Both the position numbers and the translations under genes were made by a program. Source: Candidatus Saccharimonadota bacterium (GTDB taxonomy: Bacteria; Patescibacteriota; Saccharimonadia; Saccharimonadales; Saccharimonadaceae). Taken from it: 64,000 nucleotides of DNA. Below are positions 32,281-41,575 of this stretch, piece by piece (the first letter of the stretch is position 1; each line of letters opens with the position of its first letter). A model generated the notes under the pieces. That model did not search any database. It saw nothing but the letters and a program-made list of their open reading frames with translations, and was not told the DNA's origin. The stretch is from positions 1-64,000 of the forward strand of contig JAACVZ010000001.1 in NCBI GenBank assembly GCA_009992235.1, given 5' to 3'.

Positions 32281-35200
32281 ATGAAGAACAATTTGCGAGC
32301 ACTATATCAAAAAATAGGCTACGTGACGGCGAGTTTCGTCCTAGCGGTAAGTACTTTGACGGCAGCGGTGCCGTTTGTTTTGTCTCAGAGGGTGAGTGCG
32401 TTGAGCCCAGTGGTGAATATTACTTCTGTAGCCGAACTGCGTAGTGCGGTTGAGAACCAGGCCGATAATCAGGTTTGGACGATCCAGCCGGGTTCGTACG
32501 GCCTATCTCCTTTTGATGGTATTAGTCAGAACGGTCAAACTGGTTGGTATCTACCAATTACGGCCGACAACCTAACAATTAACGGCGTAGGTAACCCAAT
32601 GCTCTATGGTACGGGCTATACCGCAAACGGTAATCATTCAACTCAAAATTTTGTATCTGTATTTGGTGACAACGTGGTAATTGATGGCGTTACGCTTATG
32701 CCGAAGGTTGAGCCTAACAAGACAGTAGAAGTGATGGGCGCAAACTTTACGTTACGCAATACTATTATTACACCAAACACGCTCGTTGATCCAAGCGAGT
32801 ATGCAAGTGCATGGGCTGGCGCTGATCAGTGGGGCGGATCGCTTTACTTTAGCCACGAAGGTTCGCATAACGTCGAGAACGTCACCATAAAGAATAGTGG
32901 CATCTCATATCGCTACGCACCATCTGGCACAACAATTAACTTCACAAACACGACTCTCGAATACACAACTGCAGAGGATTGGATTAATACATATCGCTAT
33001 AGTACAGGATTCAATAACGGAGGCAATGCAACTACAGGTTCAATTAACGTTGTGTACCGAGTTAGTGCAGCGCTAGGCAACCTTAACTCTGTACTTGCCG
33101 CAGTGCAAGATGGCGATACTATCTTGCTTGATTCAGACCTTACAGTAACAGAGCAGATTACGTTAAATAAAGCCGTAACTCTTGATGGCAACGGTTACAC
33201 GATTGATGGTGCTTTTGTTAAGTCTGGCAACAGTAATAACTCAGTTGTTGGTATTCAATCCGATAACGTAACTGTACGTAACCTGGGTGTTACTAGTAGC
33301 GCGGACCAGCCGTGGCCACTACAGCTTCACGGTTTGAATATATATAACTCAGAGAACGTAACGCTTAATACCGTTCAGGCGCACGACCTAGAAGGTTCTG
33401 GCATCGTAGTTAGCCAGGGTTCAATCGTGAGCGCGAGCAATATTAGCACCGCCAACAACGGATGGCACGGCATTAACGTAGACAAACCAGGTGCGCACCT
33501 GACTATTTACGGCACAAGCCAGCACAGCGAAGTAGCCCCAGACATTTATGTTGATAACGTGACTGTAGGACAGGTGACTGATGTAGACGGGCAGTACGCG
33601 ACTAATGACGATGTCTTGCAGACGGGTGACCGCGTGTATAACCTTAAATTGCAGACACCGGTCCTAGAATCGCCACTAGACAATGGCTATACGAACACTA
33701 ATAACTTTTACTTTGAGTGGGCAGATGTTAGCGGCGCGGTTTCGTATGAGTTTCAGAACTCACAAACAGATGCAGTTAATCTTGACGGTAGTCTAACCGC
33801 CGTCCACTACTCTTCAACATCGACCGATTCACAGCTTCACTCGGTTGGAGCTCCTGATGGTACGGTTCGATACTGGCAGGTGCGTGCTGTTGACGCGCTG
33901 GGTGTGAAGAGTGATTGGTCGGATGTGTGGAAGATGACTATCGATATGACGGCACCCGACGCAACAGTGCTGACCTCTCCTTCTGATGGGGCTGTTGTTC
34001 ACGGAGCAAGCGTAACACAGAGCTGGTCTACTACTGATACTGACGTGGGCCACTATATTTACGAAAGCTATCACGATGAAGCTATGGAAGACTTGCGATG
34101 GCACCAAGAAGTGAGCGGCACAAGTAAAACTGCAACGAATGTAGGTGACTCGGCATACTGGTGGCGCGTAAAGGCAGTCGATAACGCCGGCAATGAAGGT
34201 GAGTGGAGCGATACATGGAAGCTTACTATCGACTCGACTAAGCCTTATGTTGAAATTACTAGTCCAACCGATGAACTAAATAGCACCGATGTTGAGGTTC
34301 GCGTTACGGCAACCGACGAGAACCTTCGACACTACTGGGTAAAGATTACTCGGGACGGGGTAGTGGTCTATAACAATACGTTAATTAGCGGTAGCGTTGT
34401 TAACGAGCTTGTCTATACGGCGACCGAAGACGGTGACTACGTTGTTACCTTGGCTGCGCGAGATACTGTCGGCGGCGGTTCTAGTACAGGCAACCGAAGC
34501 GAAGATGTCGTAAAGATGTTTACAGTCGACGCGACCGACCCTGTAGTTGAGATTGATAACGTTGTTGTATCAACCGATAAGATGCTTAGCTTCGACGTCA
34601 GTGGTACGGATAACCTTTCTGGCTCAAGGACTGTCGGCGTGAACATTTATAACGAAGACAACACCGGCGCTGCAATTATTGGTATCGGTCGCCTTGCACA
34701 TGATATCGTTCCAGGAACTTTGAGCGTTGGTCCATATGGCGTCATTGATATTGATGTATCTGGACTTGTTAGCGGAACGTACACGATCCGTGCTGCGATT
34801 CGTGACTGGGCAGGTAACCTAGAGTATGCAACCGAACAATTCGACGTAGATAACGACCCAATCATCAATTATGATGGTTTCAATAGCGATAACAACGTTA
34901 TCACACCTATTATTACTGTCGACGACGAAGATACTACCAGCTACCTTTGGACATACGTTTCTGGTCCAACTGGTGGTGTAGTGGTTTCCAACGATATTGA
35001 GCTCACTCCAGACTTCACGGTGAGCGAAGATGGTACATATGAATACCTTCTTACGGCAACTGATGTTGCGGGTAACACTTCGACATTAACCTTTACCTTC
35101 ACATACGAAGCGCCAACAGAGGAAACTCCTGCAGCGCCTCAGGGTGGCGAGGGTGATGATGCCCCAGCAGCTCCGCAAGGTCCATTCACTGACGTAGGCG

Positions 35201-35436
35201 TCCTTGGTGACACCGACGAAGCTGACACTGACGCAACCGACCAAGCTAATAACGAAGCTGATAATCAAACAGCTGTCGAAAGCGCAACTGACGATAACAC
35301 CGACGGTGACGACGCTGACGACAACGGTACAATCTTCGGACTTGCCTGGTACTGGTGGCTTCTCATCTTGGCGGCACTTGGTACTGCTGGATGGTGGATC
35401 GCTGGCGCACTTCGCCGACGTAACGAAGACGCTTAG
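32281..35436 (+). CDS. large surface protein: beta-helix, Fn3/Ig-like repeats, C-terminal membrane anchor
   Basis: 1051 residues from the ATG at 32281, seven bases after GGGAG. A signal peptide (about 1-42) is followed by a right-handed parallel beta-helix (about 60-440) with many N-x-T/S-x-x-N-V/T-I turns of the pectate-lyase/carbohydrate-binding type. Two Fn3-like domains (about 460-560 and 565-655) each end with W-x-V-R/K-A-V-D...W-S-D-x-W-K. Three Ig-like domains follow to about 960. An Asp-rich linker, one membrane segment and the tail RRRNEDA finish it. It should sit on the cell surface, anchored at the C terminus, and may bind glycans or host cells. No enzyme site was recognised. Confidence 0.85.
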   Translation: MKNNLRALYQKIGYVTASFVLAVSTLTAAVPFVLSQRVSALSPVVNITSVAELRSAVENQADNQVWTIQPGSYGLSPFDGISQNGQTGWYLPITADNLTINGVGNPMLYGTGYTANGNHSTQNFVSVFGDNVVIDGVTLMPKVEPNKTVEVMGANFTLRNTIITPNTLVDPSEYASAWAGADQWGGSLYFSHEGSHNVENVTIKNSGISYRYAPSGTTINFTNTTLEYTTAEDWINTYRYSTGFNNGGNATTGSINVVYRVSAALGNLNSVLAAVQDGDTILLDSDLTVTEQITLNKAVTLDGNGYTIDGAFVKSGNSNNSVVGIQSDNVTVRNLGVTSSADQPWPLQLHGLNIYNSENVTLNTVQAHDLEGSGIVVSQGSIVSASNISTANNGWHGINVDKPGAHLTIYGTSQHSEVAPDIYVDNVTVGQVTDVDGQYATNDDVLQTGDRVYNLKLQTPVLESPLDNGYTNTNNFYFEWADVSGAVSYEFQNSQTDAVNLDGSLTAVHYSSTSTDSQLHSVGAPDGTVRYWQVRAVDALGVKSDWSDVWKMTIDMTAPDATVLTSPSDGAVVHGASVTQSWSTTDTDVGHYIYESYHDEAMEDLRWHQEVSGTSKTATNVGDSAYWWRVKAVDNAGNEGEWSDTWKLTIDSTKPYVEITSPTDELNSTDVEVRVTATDENLRHYWVKITRDGVVVYNNTLISGSVVNELVYTATEDGDYVVTLAARDTVGGGSSTGNRSEDVVKMFTVDATDPVVEIDNVVVSTDKMLSFDVSGTDNLSGSRTVGVNIYNEDNTGAAIIGIGRLAHDIVPGTLSVGPYGVIDIDVSGLVSGTYTIRAAIRDWAGNLEYATEQFDVDNDPIINYDGFNSDNNVITPIITVDDEDTTSYLWTYVSGPTGGVVVSNDIELTPDFTVSEDGTYEYLLTATDVAGNTSTLTFTFTYEAPTEETPAAPQGGEGDDAPAAPQGPFTDVGVLGDTDEADTDATDQANNEADNQTAVESATDDNTDGDDADDNGTIFGLAWYWWLLILAALGTAGWWIAGALRRRNEDA

Positions 35437-35452
35437 TCTTAACGAAACATTA

Positions 35453-35494
35453 AGCAAAAAGCATAAGCCCTTACCTTCGTAGGGGCTTTTTGCT
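35453..35494 (+). terminator. intrinsic terminator after the surface protein gene
   Basis: AGCAAAAAG...CCCTTAC pairs with GTAGGGG-CTTTTTGCT; the T-tract is the right arm. The next promoter (TGC-TATACT at 35494-35499) overlaps its last base. Confidence 0.8.
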
Positions 35495-35508
35495 ATACTA
35501 ACGCTATC

Positions 35509-36426
35509 GTGACGACCAAGAAACAAACAAACCTACGGAAAAAGGCACCATTGCACGCTCGAGCTCGTCATCACACGAAGCACGTGTTGGTGCCGCACAA
35601 GGGTAACGACTATCGGCCACACCTAATCCGCCCGGCTGGTCTTGCGGCAGTATTAGCCTTTGCGTTGATACTTCAGGTTGTCTATGGGTTCGTGACAACT
35701 GGTCATCTTGAGGTATTGGGGCGTGTTTCAAACATTACGACCCAGTCGTTGGTGAACGATACCAATAATGAACGCACTAAAGAAGGCTTATCGACCCTTG
35801 CCTTAAACGACACGCTGAGTCAGGCGGCCTTTTTGAAGGCCCAGGATATGTTCGAGAATGACTATTGGGCACACAATTCGCCGAGCGGCGTGACGCCGTG
35901 GAAGTGGCTAGGCGATGTTGGCTACAATTATAGTATTGCTGGTGAAAACTTGGCCAAGAATTATCCAACGGCCAACGCAACAGTGGTCGCCTGGATGAAT
36001 TCTGAAACACACCGCGCGAACATTCTTAATGAGCGCTATACCGATGTTGGTTTTGCGGTGGTTGATGGCGAGCTGGAGGGGCGCGATACAACACTTGTGG
36101 TGGCCTATTACGGCGCACCAGTTGTCGCTGCGGCCGTTCAGGGCGAGGAAAGCACGCCGGTTGAAATAGCCGCGCCGGTATCTACCGGCACCAACCCAGC
36201 TGGATACTTTGCTAGTGCACTGCAATCGCTTAACCCAATGAGTATCTTGGCGCTCGGCCTCCTCGCGATAGTCGGTATTGTCGCCGTTGCCGCACATCAC
36301 TACCGAGATAAGCTACCGAAAACCTGGAAGAAAAGCTGGAGACTACACCACGGAATGTATACGCTCGTCGGCGTTATTGGACTCGGTGTCTTGGTTGTAT
36401 TGGCTACTGGCGGCGGATCGATCTAA
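35509..36426 (+). CDS. CAP (SCP/PR-1) domain membrane protein
   Basis: 305 residues from a GTG start nine bases after TATACT. A basic N terminus, one membrane segment (about 45-65), then a CAP domain (about 75-205) with conserved N-x-x-R, H-N-S (WAHNSPSG), G-E-N (AGENLA) and H-R-x-N-I-L blocks. Two more membrane segments (about 240-260 and 283-303) end the protein. CAP proteins are secreted and occur in host interaction and sporulation (YkwD); their reaction is mostly unknown. It lies just after the big surface protein, which suggests a shared role outside the cell. Confidence 0.85.
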   Translation: MTTKKQTNLRKKAPLHARARHHTKHVLVPHKGNDYRPHLIRPAGLAAVLAFALILQVVYGFVTTGHLEVLGRVSNITTQSLVNDTNNERTKEGLSTLALNDTLSQAAFLKAQDMFENDYWAHNSPSGVTPWKWLGDVGYNYSIAGENLAKNYPTANATVVAWMNSETHRANILNERYTDVGFAVVDGELEGRDTTLVVAYYGAPVVAAAVQGEESTPVEIAAPVSTGTNPAGYFASALQSLNPMSILALGLLAIVGIVAVAAHHYRDKLPKTWKKSWRLHHGMYTLVGVIGLGVLVVLATGGGSI

Positions 36427-36542
36427 CTGAAGTGAATCGTTAACAAATCCTTTTCCAGTTACGAGTCAGCGGGGTAGAGCTCAGTATTCTTTATATAATA
36501 AAGAGGCCGACGCTGAGCGTGGTACGAGAATGTTCGCGACTC

Positions 36543-36616
36543 GGGGCTATAGTGTAGCGGTAACACGCGCACCTGAAACCTGCGAGTCGGGGGTTCGACT
36601 CCCCCTAGCTCCACCA
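36543..36616 (+). tRNA. tRNA-Phe (GAA)
   Basis: 74 bases with an encoded CCA. Acceptor GGGGCTA/TAGCTCC with one G-T pair, D stem GTGT/ACAC with loop AGCGGTA, T arm GGGGG-TTCGACT-CCCCC. The anticodon loop is CTGAAAC, so the anticodon is GAA. The last pair of the anticodon stem is C-C (36572 and 36580), a mismatch at position 31-39. A TATAAT box lies at 36492-36497. Confidence 0.93.
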
Positions 36617-36634
36617 GCCCAGCGAAGGCAAATG

Positions 36635-36660
36635 AAAAGCCGCCCTTTTGGGCGGTTTTT
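36635..36660 (+). terminator. intrinsic terminator of tRNA-Phe
   Basis: AAAAGCCGCCC, loop TTTT, GGGCGGTTTTT: a stable hairpin ending in five T, 19 bases after the tRNA. Confidence 0.88.
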
Positions 36661-36681
36661 CGCGCACCTGAAACCTAGCTC
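36661..36681 (+). repeat. tRNA-Phe fragment (anticodon arm fused to acceptor end)
   Basis: Bases 36661-36676 repeat the tRNA anticodon segment 36566-36581 exactly (16 bases), and are followed by TAGCTC, which equals the start of the tRNA 3' acceptor strand (36606-36611), sharing one T. The bases between, including the T arm, are missing. It may be a remnant of a partial tRNA copy, or a scar of recombination at a tRNA-based attachment site. No integrase is in the window. Confidence 0.6.
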
Positions 36682-36727
36682 TAATTTACTATGTGGCGCT
36701 TGGCTTGTCAATACGCTGCCGCGCCTC

Positions 36728-36756
36728 TTTACATATCATCCCACCTCTGGTACAAT
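36728..36756 (+). promoter_or_regulatory. promoter of rplU
   Basis: TTTACA (36728-36733), a 17-base spacer ending in TGG and TACAAT (36751-36756). The leader is about 30 bases and holds AAAGGA before the ATG. Confidence 0.65.
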
Positions 36757-36792
36757 TGACAATTGATTGTAACAATAAGTTAAAGGATACAC

Positions 36793-37101
36793 ATGACAAA
36801 AGCAGTCGTTAAGATAGGTGGCTCACAATTTATTGCCACTGAAAAAGAGACCCTCCTGGTGGACCTCCTCCCGGAAGGAACAAAAGAGCTCACACTTGAC
36901 GCACTATTGGTTATTGACGGTGAGAAAATCACTGTCGGAACGCCAACAGTCAAAGATGTGAAGGTTACCGCAAAGGTAATCGAAGATGAAGTAAAGGGCG
37001 ACAAAATTAAGGTCATCCGCTACAAATCGAAGAAGCGTGTTCACAAAGTAAATGGACACCGTCAGAAGTACTCTAAAATTGAAATTGTTTCGATTAAGTA
37101 G
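36793..37101 (+). CDS. rplU: 50S ribosomal protein L21
   Basis: 102 residues. The N-terminal KIGGSQF (normally K-x-G-G-K-Q-Y/F), GEKITVGTP and the basic C-terminal block KKRVHKVNGHRQ are diagnostic of bL21. rpmA (L27), often next to rplU, is not here. The stop codon is part of the closing helix of a family-2 element. Confidence 0.94.
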   Translation: MTKAVVKIGGSQFIATEKETLLVDLLPEGTKELTLDALLVIDGEKITVGTPTVKDVKVTAKVIEDEVKGDKIKVIRYKSKKRVHKVNGHRQKYSKIEIVSIK

Positions 37102-37226
37102 AGATACGGCGAAGACCAGAAGGGCTGTGAAATCCGAAGACTTGAGGATTTCAGCCGAACGCTAAAAGAGACTTCCTGCGGAGGTCTCTTTTAAAAGTGA
37201 CCCTGATGGTCTTTGACCGTACTCTA
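37099..37226 (-). repeat. family-2 structured intergenic element, copy E
   Basis: The outer helix pairs TAGAG-TACGG (37099-37109, one bulged A) with CCGTA-CTCTA (37217-37226), extended by AGACCA/TGGTCT. Inside, TGAAATCC (37128-37135) pairs with GGATTTCA (37146-37153) around a ten-base loop, and a 13-bp hairpin AAAAGAGAC.../...GTCTCTTTT lies at about 37163-37192. Read on the minus strand it lines up with copy F at 55179-55300, including the loop TCAA-NN-CTTC. Confidence 0.7.
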
Positions 37227-37424
37227 CTTAAGCCCAGCCATTGTGAGAATTCGTGAGTGTCTTCTGATGGATTCGGCGTGATCGGCAACTTCCTCTGACG
37301 TTTCGAGGATAACAATTTCATGACCTTCAACACGAGCCTTCAGTACTGTATGGCTTTTTTGCATTTCTGCGAGAGTATTTTGAATACTCAAGAGCGTTTC
37401 GTATATCAGGTCGTTACTTATCAT
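37224..37424 (-). CDS. small helical protein, possibly coiled coil
   Basis: 66 residues from the ATG at 37424, chosen because TATACT lies seven bases upstream (minus strand 37437-37432). Heptad-like spacing of hydrophobic residues (LIYETLLSIQNTLAEM) predicts a coiled coil. No family recognised and no SD. Its 3' end meets the outer arm of element E. It may be real, but evidence is limited. Confidence 0.5.
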   Translation of the reverse strand: MISNDLIYETLLSIQNTLAEMQKSHTVLKARVEGHEIVILETSEEVADHAESIRRHSRILTMAGLK

Positions 37425-37564
37425 ATGTATAAGTATACGTATCAATAGTTAAATACTCATGAAACGCGAGCCATATTTTGTTGTGAAATTCATTGTTCAG
37501 ATACCCCTCGTAGCCATCATGCATATGGTACAATGGGACTAGTAAAAGAAGAGGGTTTATCTCC

Positions 37565-38338
37565 GTGTCGACTGTCATTGCAGTAACAAATCAAAAAGGG
37601 GGCGTCGGTAAAACGACAACTGCTATTAACTTGTCGTATTTTCTTGCAAAACAGGGGAAGAAGACGCTGTTAGTTGATTTTGATCCTCAGGGTAACGCTA
37701 CAAGTGGCCTCGGCATCGACAAAACGGCCCTACAGACGACAATGACTGATGTACTGCTAGGTGAAGCGCCGCTTGATCAGGTGGTACTGCCGACAGAACA
37801 CAAGAACCTATGGCTTGCTCCGACAACATCAATTCTGGCAAACACCGAGGTTGAGTTGGCTCGTACCGATAAACGGTTCTCTCGTTTGAAGCTGGCGCTG
37901 GAATCTACCCAGGCTCAGTATGACTACGTTATTATCGATAGCCCACCAAGCCTCAGCCTTCTGACGGTTAACGGCCTTATTGCGGCGCGTTACGTGCTAC
38001 TTCCAGTACAGACCGAGTTTTACGCGTTAGAGGGCCTTGGACAGCTACTTGAGACCATGAAGTTGATACGAAAGGGTATGAACCCATCACTTGAGCTACT
38101 TGGCGTTCTTCCAACCATGCTCGATACACGCACAACCCTAAGCAACCAAGTGCACTCAGAAATTAAGCGGCATTTTGCAACCAAGGTGTTTAATACAACC
38201 ATTCCGCGCAATATCCGTCTCGCCGAGGCGCCAAGTCACGGTATTCCTATTGGCGTTTACGATCGTTTCTCAAAGGGCTCCAGGGCGTACAAGTCGCTTG
38301 CTAAAGAAGTTATTGCCCGTACGGAGGCTCAGGCATGA
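37565..38338 (+). CDS. parA: chromosome partitioning ATPase ParA (Soj)
   Basis: 257 residues from a GTG start. Deviant Walker A KGGVGKTT (residues 11-18), VDFDPQGN (A') and VIIDSPPS (Walker B) are intact. It drives segregation of ParB-bound origins over the nucleoid. TGG-TACAAT lies at about 37530. It overlaps parB by four bases. Confidence 0.95.
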   Translation: MSTVIAVTNQKGGVGKTTTAINLSYFLAKQGKKTLLVDFDPQGNATSGLGIDKTALQTTMTDVLLGEAPLDQVVLPTEHKNLWLAPTTSILANTEVELARTDKRFSRLKLALESTQAQYDYVIIDSPPSLSLLTVNGLIAARYVLLPVQTEFYALEGLGQLLETMKLIRKGMNPSLELLGVLPTMLDTRTTLSNQVHSEIKRHFATKVFNTTIPRNIRLAEAPSHGIPIGVYDRFSKGSRAYKSLAKEVIARTEAQA

Positions 38339-39207
38339 GCGTATCTAAAAAAGGCCTAGGACGAGGTTTCGACTCGCTTATTCCTTCAGGTCTCTACGAC
38401 GACTTCGACCCAACCGTTCGCCAAGACGTGAAGGTGAGTGAACAGATGAGTCTTCCGGTGTCGGCTATTCGGGCAAATCCAGACCAACCTCGTCAAACGT
38501 TCGACGAAGAGGCCATTGCCGAGCTTGCCGATTCGGTGCGTGAACATGGTATTTTGCAGCCGTTGATAGTTGTGAAGGACGGTAGTGGGTATCAAATTGT
38601 CGCCGGAGAACGACGGTTCCGGGCGGCTTCTAGGGCAGGGCTATCAGAGGTGCCGGTTATTGTTCGAACCATGAGCGGGCAGCATAAACTAGAGGTGTCA
38701 CTTATTGAGAATATTCAACGCCGCGACCTTAACGCGGTAGAAACAGCTACTGCCTATGCCAAACTTCGTGATCAATTTAACTTAACTAGCGAACAAATCG
38801 CCAACCGGGTAAACAAGTCGCCGTCGGCTGTTATCAACACCATGCGCCTTTTGAAACTATCAAAACCGGTACTTGTAGCTGTTGCAGAAGGCCAGCTCAC
38901 CGAGGGTCAGGTGCGACCGCTCATTGGACAACCCGAGGAGCTTATTATCGAAATACTACCTCGTGTTATTGCCGAGAATTGGTCAGCTCGAAAAGTTGAA
39001 CAATATATTAGCTCGGTGAAAAATGGACAGAAGTCTAACGAGCAATACGCGGTACAAATACCAATCTATGAGCCTGAGGCGCAAGAGTTTGCAGCACGCT
39101 TTGAGGCAAAAGTCTCCGTCAAAGCGAACGCAAACGGCACTGGAAAAATCGTCATTCCTTTCTCGGATGCCGACGATTTTGAACGAATCAAAAAGCTACT
39201 TGGCTAA
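38335..39207 (+). CDS. parB: chromosome partitioning protein ParB
   Basis: 290 residues. The N-terminal CTPase domain shows NPDQPR (C-motif region) and GERRFRAA with the arginine patch; the helix-turn-helix (LTSEQIANRVNKSPSAVINTMRLL) and a C-terminal dimer domain follow. It slides on DNA from parS sites as a CTP-bound clamp. No canonical parS site was found in the window. The end overlaps the convergent lepB by four bases. Confidence 0.94.
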   Translation: MSVSKKGLGRGFDSLIPSGLYDDFDPTVRQDVKVSEQMSLPVSAIRANPDQPRQTFDEEAIAELADSVREHGILQPLIVVKDGSGYQIVAGERRFRAASRAGLSEVPVIVRTMSGQHKLEVSLIENIQRRDLNAVETATAYAKLRDQFNLTSEQIANRVNKSPSAVINTMRLLKLSKPVLVAVAEGQLTEGQVRPLIGQPEELIIEILPRVIAENWSARKVEQYISSVKNGQKSNEQYAVQIPIYEPEAQEFAARFEAKVSVKANANGTGKIVIPFSDADDFERIKKLLG

Positions 39208-39800
39208 AAGCCGCGCAGTTCATTAAACGGAAAAACCCGTAAGCTAACCGGTCCAATTACGTCGTAGAGTGGGATGGTCCCGAGGCCGTTTCGCGAGTCG
39301 TATGAATAGTTACCACTTCGGTGATCGCCAGATACGAATATTTCACCTTGAGGGACGGTCTTGTCGACCTCGCCCGAGGTAGGTGAGCCTGGCTCGCCGT
39401 TATTTGTGTCGTCTGGGTTAAAGCCTTCGGGGTGTTCATCGTTGTATACGGTATATGAGCCGTTATTTAGGGTGACTCGTTCACCGGGAAGGGCAATAAC
39501 GCGCTTCACTAGGTATTCATCTTCGCCGACTGAGAAGCGAGGGTTTTCAAATACAATTACCTGTCCGCGCTCTGGAACATATGACTCGCCGCGTAGTTGT
39601 GACCAAGTAATTGGGAGGCGGTTGACGATGAGTCGGTCGCCGGTGTACATGGTTGGTTCCATGCTTGGGCCAATGACGCTATAGCTACGAAAGACGAATG
39701 TATTAATGAGTATGGTGCCAATAATGACGAATATGACGAATATGACGAGGTTTAATACGTCTTTAACGATAGGGTGGCGAGTAAAATAAGAAGCTTCCAT
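39204..39800 (-). CDS. lepB: signal peptidase I
   Basis: 198 residues from the ATG at 39800 (MEASYF); a start 14 codons upstream would overlap the TATAAT box at about 39818-39813. One N-terminal membrane segment (about 12-35), then the catalytic Ser in GPSMEPTM and Lys in VKRVIALPGE, and the box E motif SGDHRSGNYSYDSR. It cleaves signal peptides of secreted proteins such as the surface proteins encoded nearby. Confidence 0.92.
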   Translation of the reverse strand: MEASYFTRHPIVKDVLNLVIFVIFVIIGTILINTFVFRSYSVIGPSMEPTMYTGDRLIVNRLPITWSQLRGESYVPERGQVIVFENPRFSVGEDEYLVKRVIALPGERVTLNNGSYTVYNDEHPEGFNPDDTNNGEPGSPTSGEVDKTVPQGEIFVSGDHRSGNYSYDSRNGLGTIPLYDVIGPVSLRVFPFNELRGF

Positions 39801-39890
39801 ATAACTCTGGTTATTATACGTGAGTTGAAGGGGAAACGCCACTTATGCTTCAAAACGTGAGCACAATCGATTATACTGATATGAGTATTT

Positions 39891-41537
39891 ATGAAAAATC
39901 ACCGATCTTCTGTTGATGGGTTTATCCCACGTCGTGCCAATAGCAATTTGGGCGACCTTCATATTAAGAGCGGTACCCAGGCGTCAGGAAAAGAAGGACT
40001 CAATAGGACGCTTCACGCTGGCGATAATGAGAACGCTGAAATGCTTGGCGTTCCCCGAAAAGGTAAGCAGCTAGGCACCGATGAGCTGTCTGAGTCACTA
40101 CGTGAGATAGACGGACTTCCTGAAGATAAGAAGCTTTCGAAACGTCAGCGTCGAAAAGAGGCGCGTGTCGCTAGGAAGGCGCGGCCAAAAAGTCGAACCC
40201 GACGCATTATAAAGTGGGTTGGTATTATTCTTCTTACGCTTGGCCTTGCTGCTGGAGGTTATGTTGTCTTCCGTGGTATTTTGGCGGGTAATAATGTCTT
40301 TAACGGCAGCCTTCTTGATATTATTACGCAACGAGAGCCGCTAAGAGAGGACGAGAATGGCCGTAGTAACTTTGTCGTCTTTGGAACTGCTGAAGATGAT
40401 GAAGGGGGTGAACACGGCGGGGCGAACCTTACTGACTCAATTATGGTCATCAGTGTCGACCAGGATAAAAAAGACGCTTATATGATAAGCCTGCCTCGTG
40501 ACTTATGGGTTGAATATGCCGAGATTTGTACGGTTGGGTATCAAGGAAAGCTAAACGCAGTTTACTACTGTGGCTCTGATGACGGCCAGAACGAAGAGGC
40601 GGGAGCAAAGGCGCTCCAGCAAAAGGTAGGCGAAATACTCGGCTTGGATGTTCAATACTACGTTCACTTGAACTTTACGGCCGTGACAGAAGCGGTTGAT
40701 GCTGTTGGTGGTGTTGACGTTACTATCGAGAGTGATGACCCGCGTGGAATTCTTGACCGTAACTTTGACTGGAAGTGTAATTACACATGCTATTACGTTA
40801 ACTATCAGAACGGCGAGACGGTACACCTTGACGGTGAGCACGCTCTTGCGCTTGCTAGAGCTCGAAATGCCACCGGTGGATATGGTCTTGCGAACGGTAA
40901 CTTTGACCGTGAAAAGAATCAGCAAAAAATTATTAAGGCCCTTCGAGAAAAGGCGTTGAGTGCGGGTACTCTGACCAACCTTGGTGCAGTTACAAAACTT
41001 ATTGACGCAATGGGTAACAACCTTCGGACAAATGTTGAAACCAAGGAAATTCGTACGCTTATGGAGCTATCGTCAACCATACCAAGTGATGATATCCGCT
41101 CGTTGAGTCTTAACGACGAAGACGACATGCTCGTAACGACAGGCAACTATAACGGTCAGAGCATCGTCCGTCCTGTGGCTGGTATACTCGACTTTAGTGA
41201 AATTCAATCGTACGTAAAACGAAATCTTACCAGCGAAGAGTATGTCAGGGAAGAGGCGCGCCTTTCGGTATTGAACGCGAGCGGCGTAGCTGGACTGGCG
41301 CAGACAGAAGCCGATAAGCTATCCGACGAAGGTTTCATGATTGATGTTGTCGATAATGCACCTGAAGGCTCGTTTGCATCCGTGGAGATATATCAGTTGA
41401 GTGCCGAAAAGACAGCCTCTGCTAAAAAACTTGAGGCTTTGTACGGTGTAGTCCTAAAAACAACACCGCCACCGGTAAGCGTTGTTGGCGAAACAGACTT
41501 TCTTATCATTATTGCTGACTCGCAGGTAGTGTCGTAG
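39891..41537 (+). CDS. LytR-CpsA-Psr (LCP) family protein
   Basis: 548 residues. A cytoplasmic N-terminal part of about 105 residues, basic at its end, is followed by one membrane segment (about 107-128), the LCP domain (about 165-400; ISLPRDLWVEY, conserved Arg/Asp for pyrophosphate-lipid binding, and HALALARARN) and a LytR_C domain at the end (SVLNASGVAGLAQ). LCP enzymes attach polyprenyl-linked glycopolymers to peptidoglycan. TATACT lies 13 bases before the ATG. UppS at 48726 makes the lipid carrier. Confidence 0.9.
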   Translation: MKNHRSSVDGFIPRRANSNLGDLHIKSGTQASGKEGLNRTLHAGDNENAEMLGVPRKGKQLGTDELSESLREIDGLPEDKKLSKRQRRKEARVARKARPKSRTRRIIKWVGIILLTLGLAAGGYVVFRGILAGNNVFNGSLLDIITQREPLREDENGRSNFVVFGTAEDDEGGEHGGANLTDSIMVISVDQDKKDAYMISLPRDLWVEYAEICTVGYQGKLNAVYYCGSDDGQNEEAGAKALQQKVGEILGLDVQYYVHLNFTAVTEAVDAVGGVDVTIESDDPRGILDRNFDWKCNYTCYYVNYQNGETVHLDGEHALALARARNATGGYGLANGNFDREKNQQKIIKALREKALSAGTLTNLGAVTKLIDAMGNNLRTNVETKEIRTLMELSSTIPSDDIRSLSLNDEDDMLVTTGNYNGQSIVRPVAGILDFSEIQSYVKRNLTSEEYVREEARLSVLNASGVAGLAQTEADKLSDEGFMIDVVDNAPEGSFASVEIYQLSAEKTASAKKLEALYGVVLKTTPPPVSVVGETDFLIIIADSQVVS

Positions 41538-41575
41538 CAACCGTGCGCGCGGGCATGGTACAATAAAGGGTACAT

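Noticed and set aside
32202-32444. An 80-residue frame overlapping the start of the surface protein gene
   Set aside because: Out of frame with a protein that has a signal peptide and SD; it carries no signal of its own.
37446-39210. parS site near parA-parB
   Set aside because: I looked for TGTTTCACGTGAAACA and near variants and saw none; a diverged site cannot be excluded.
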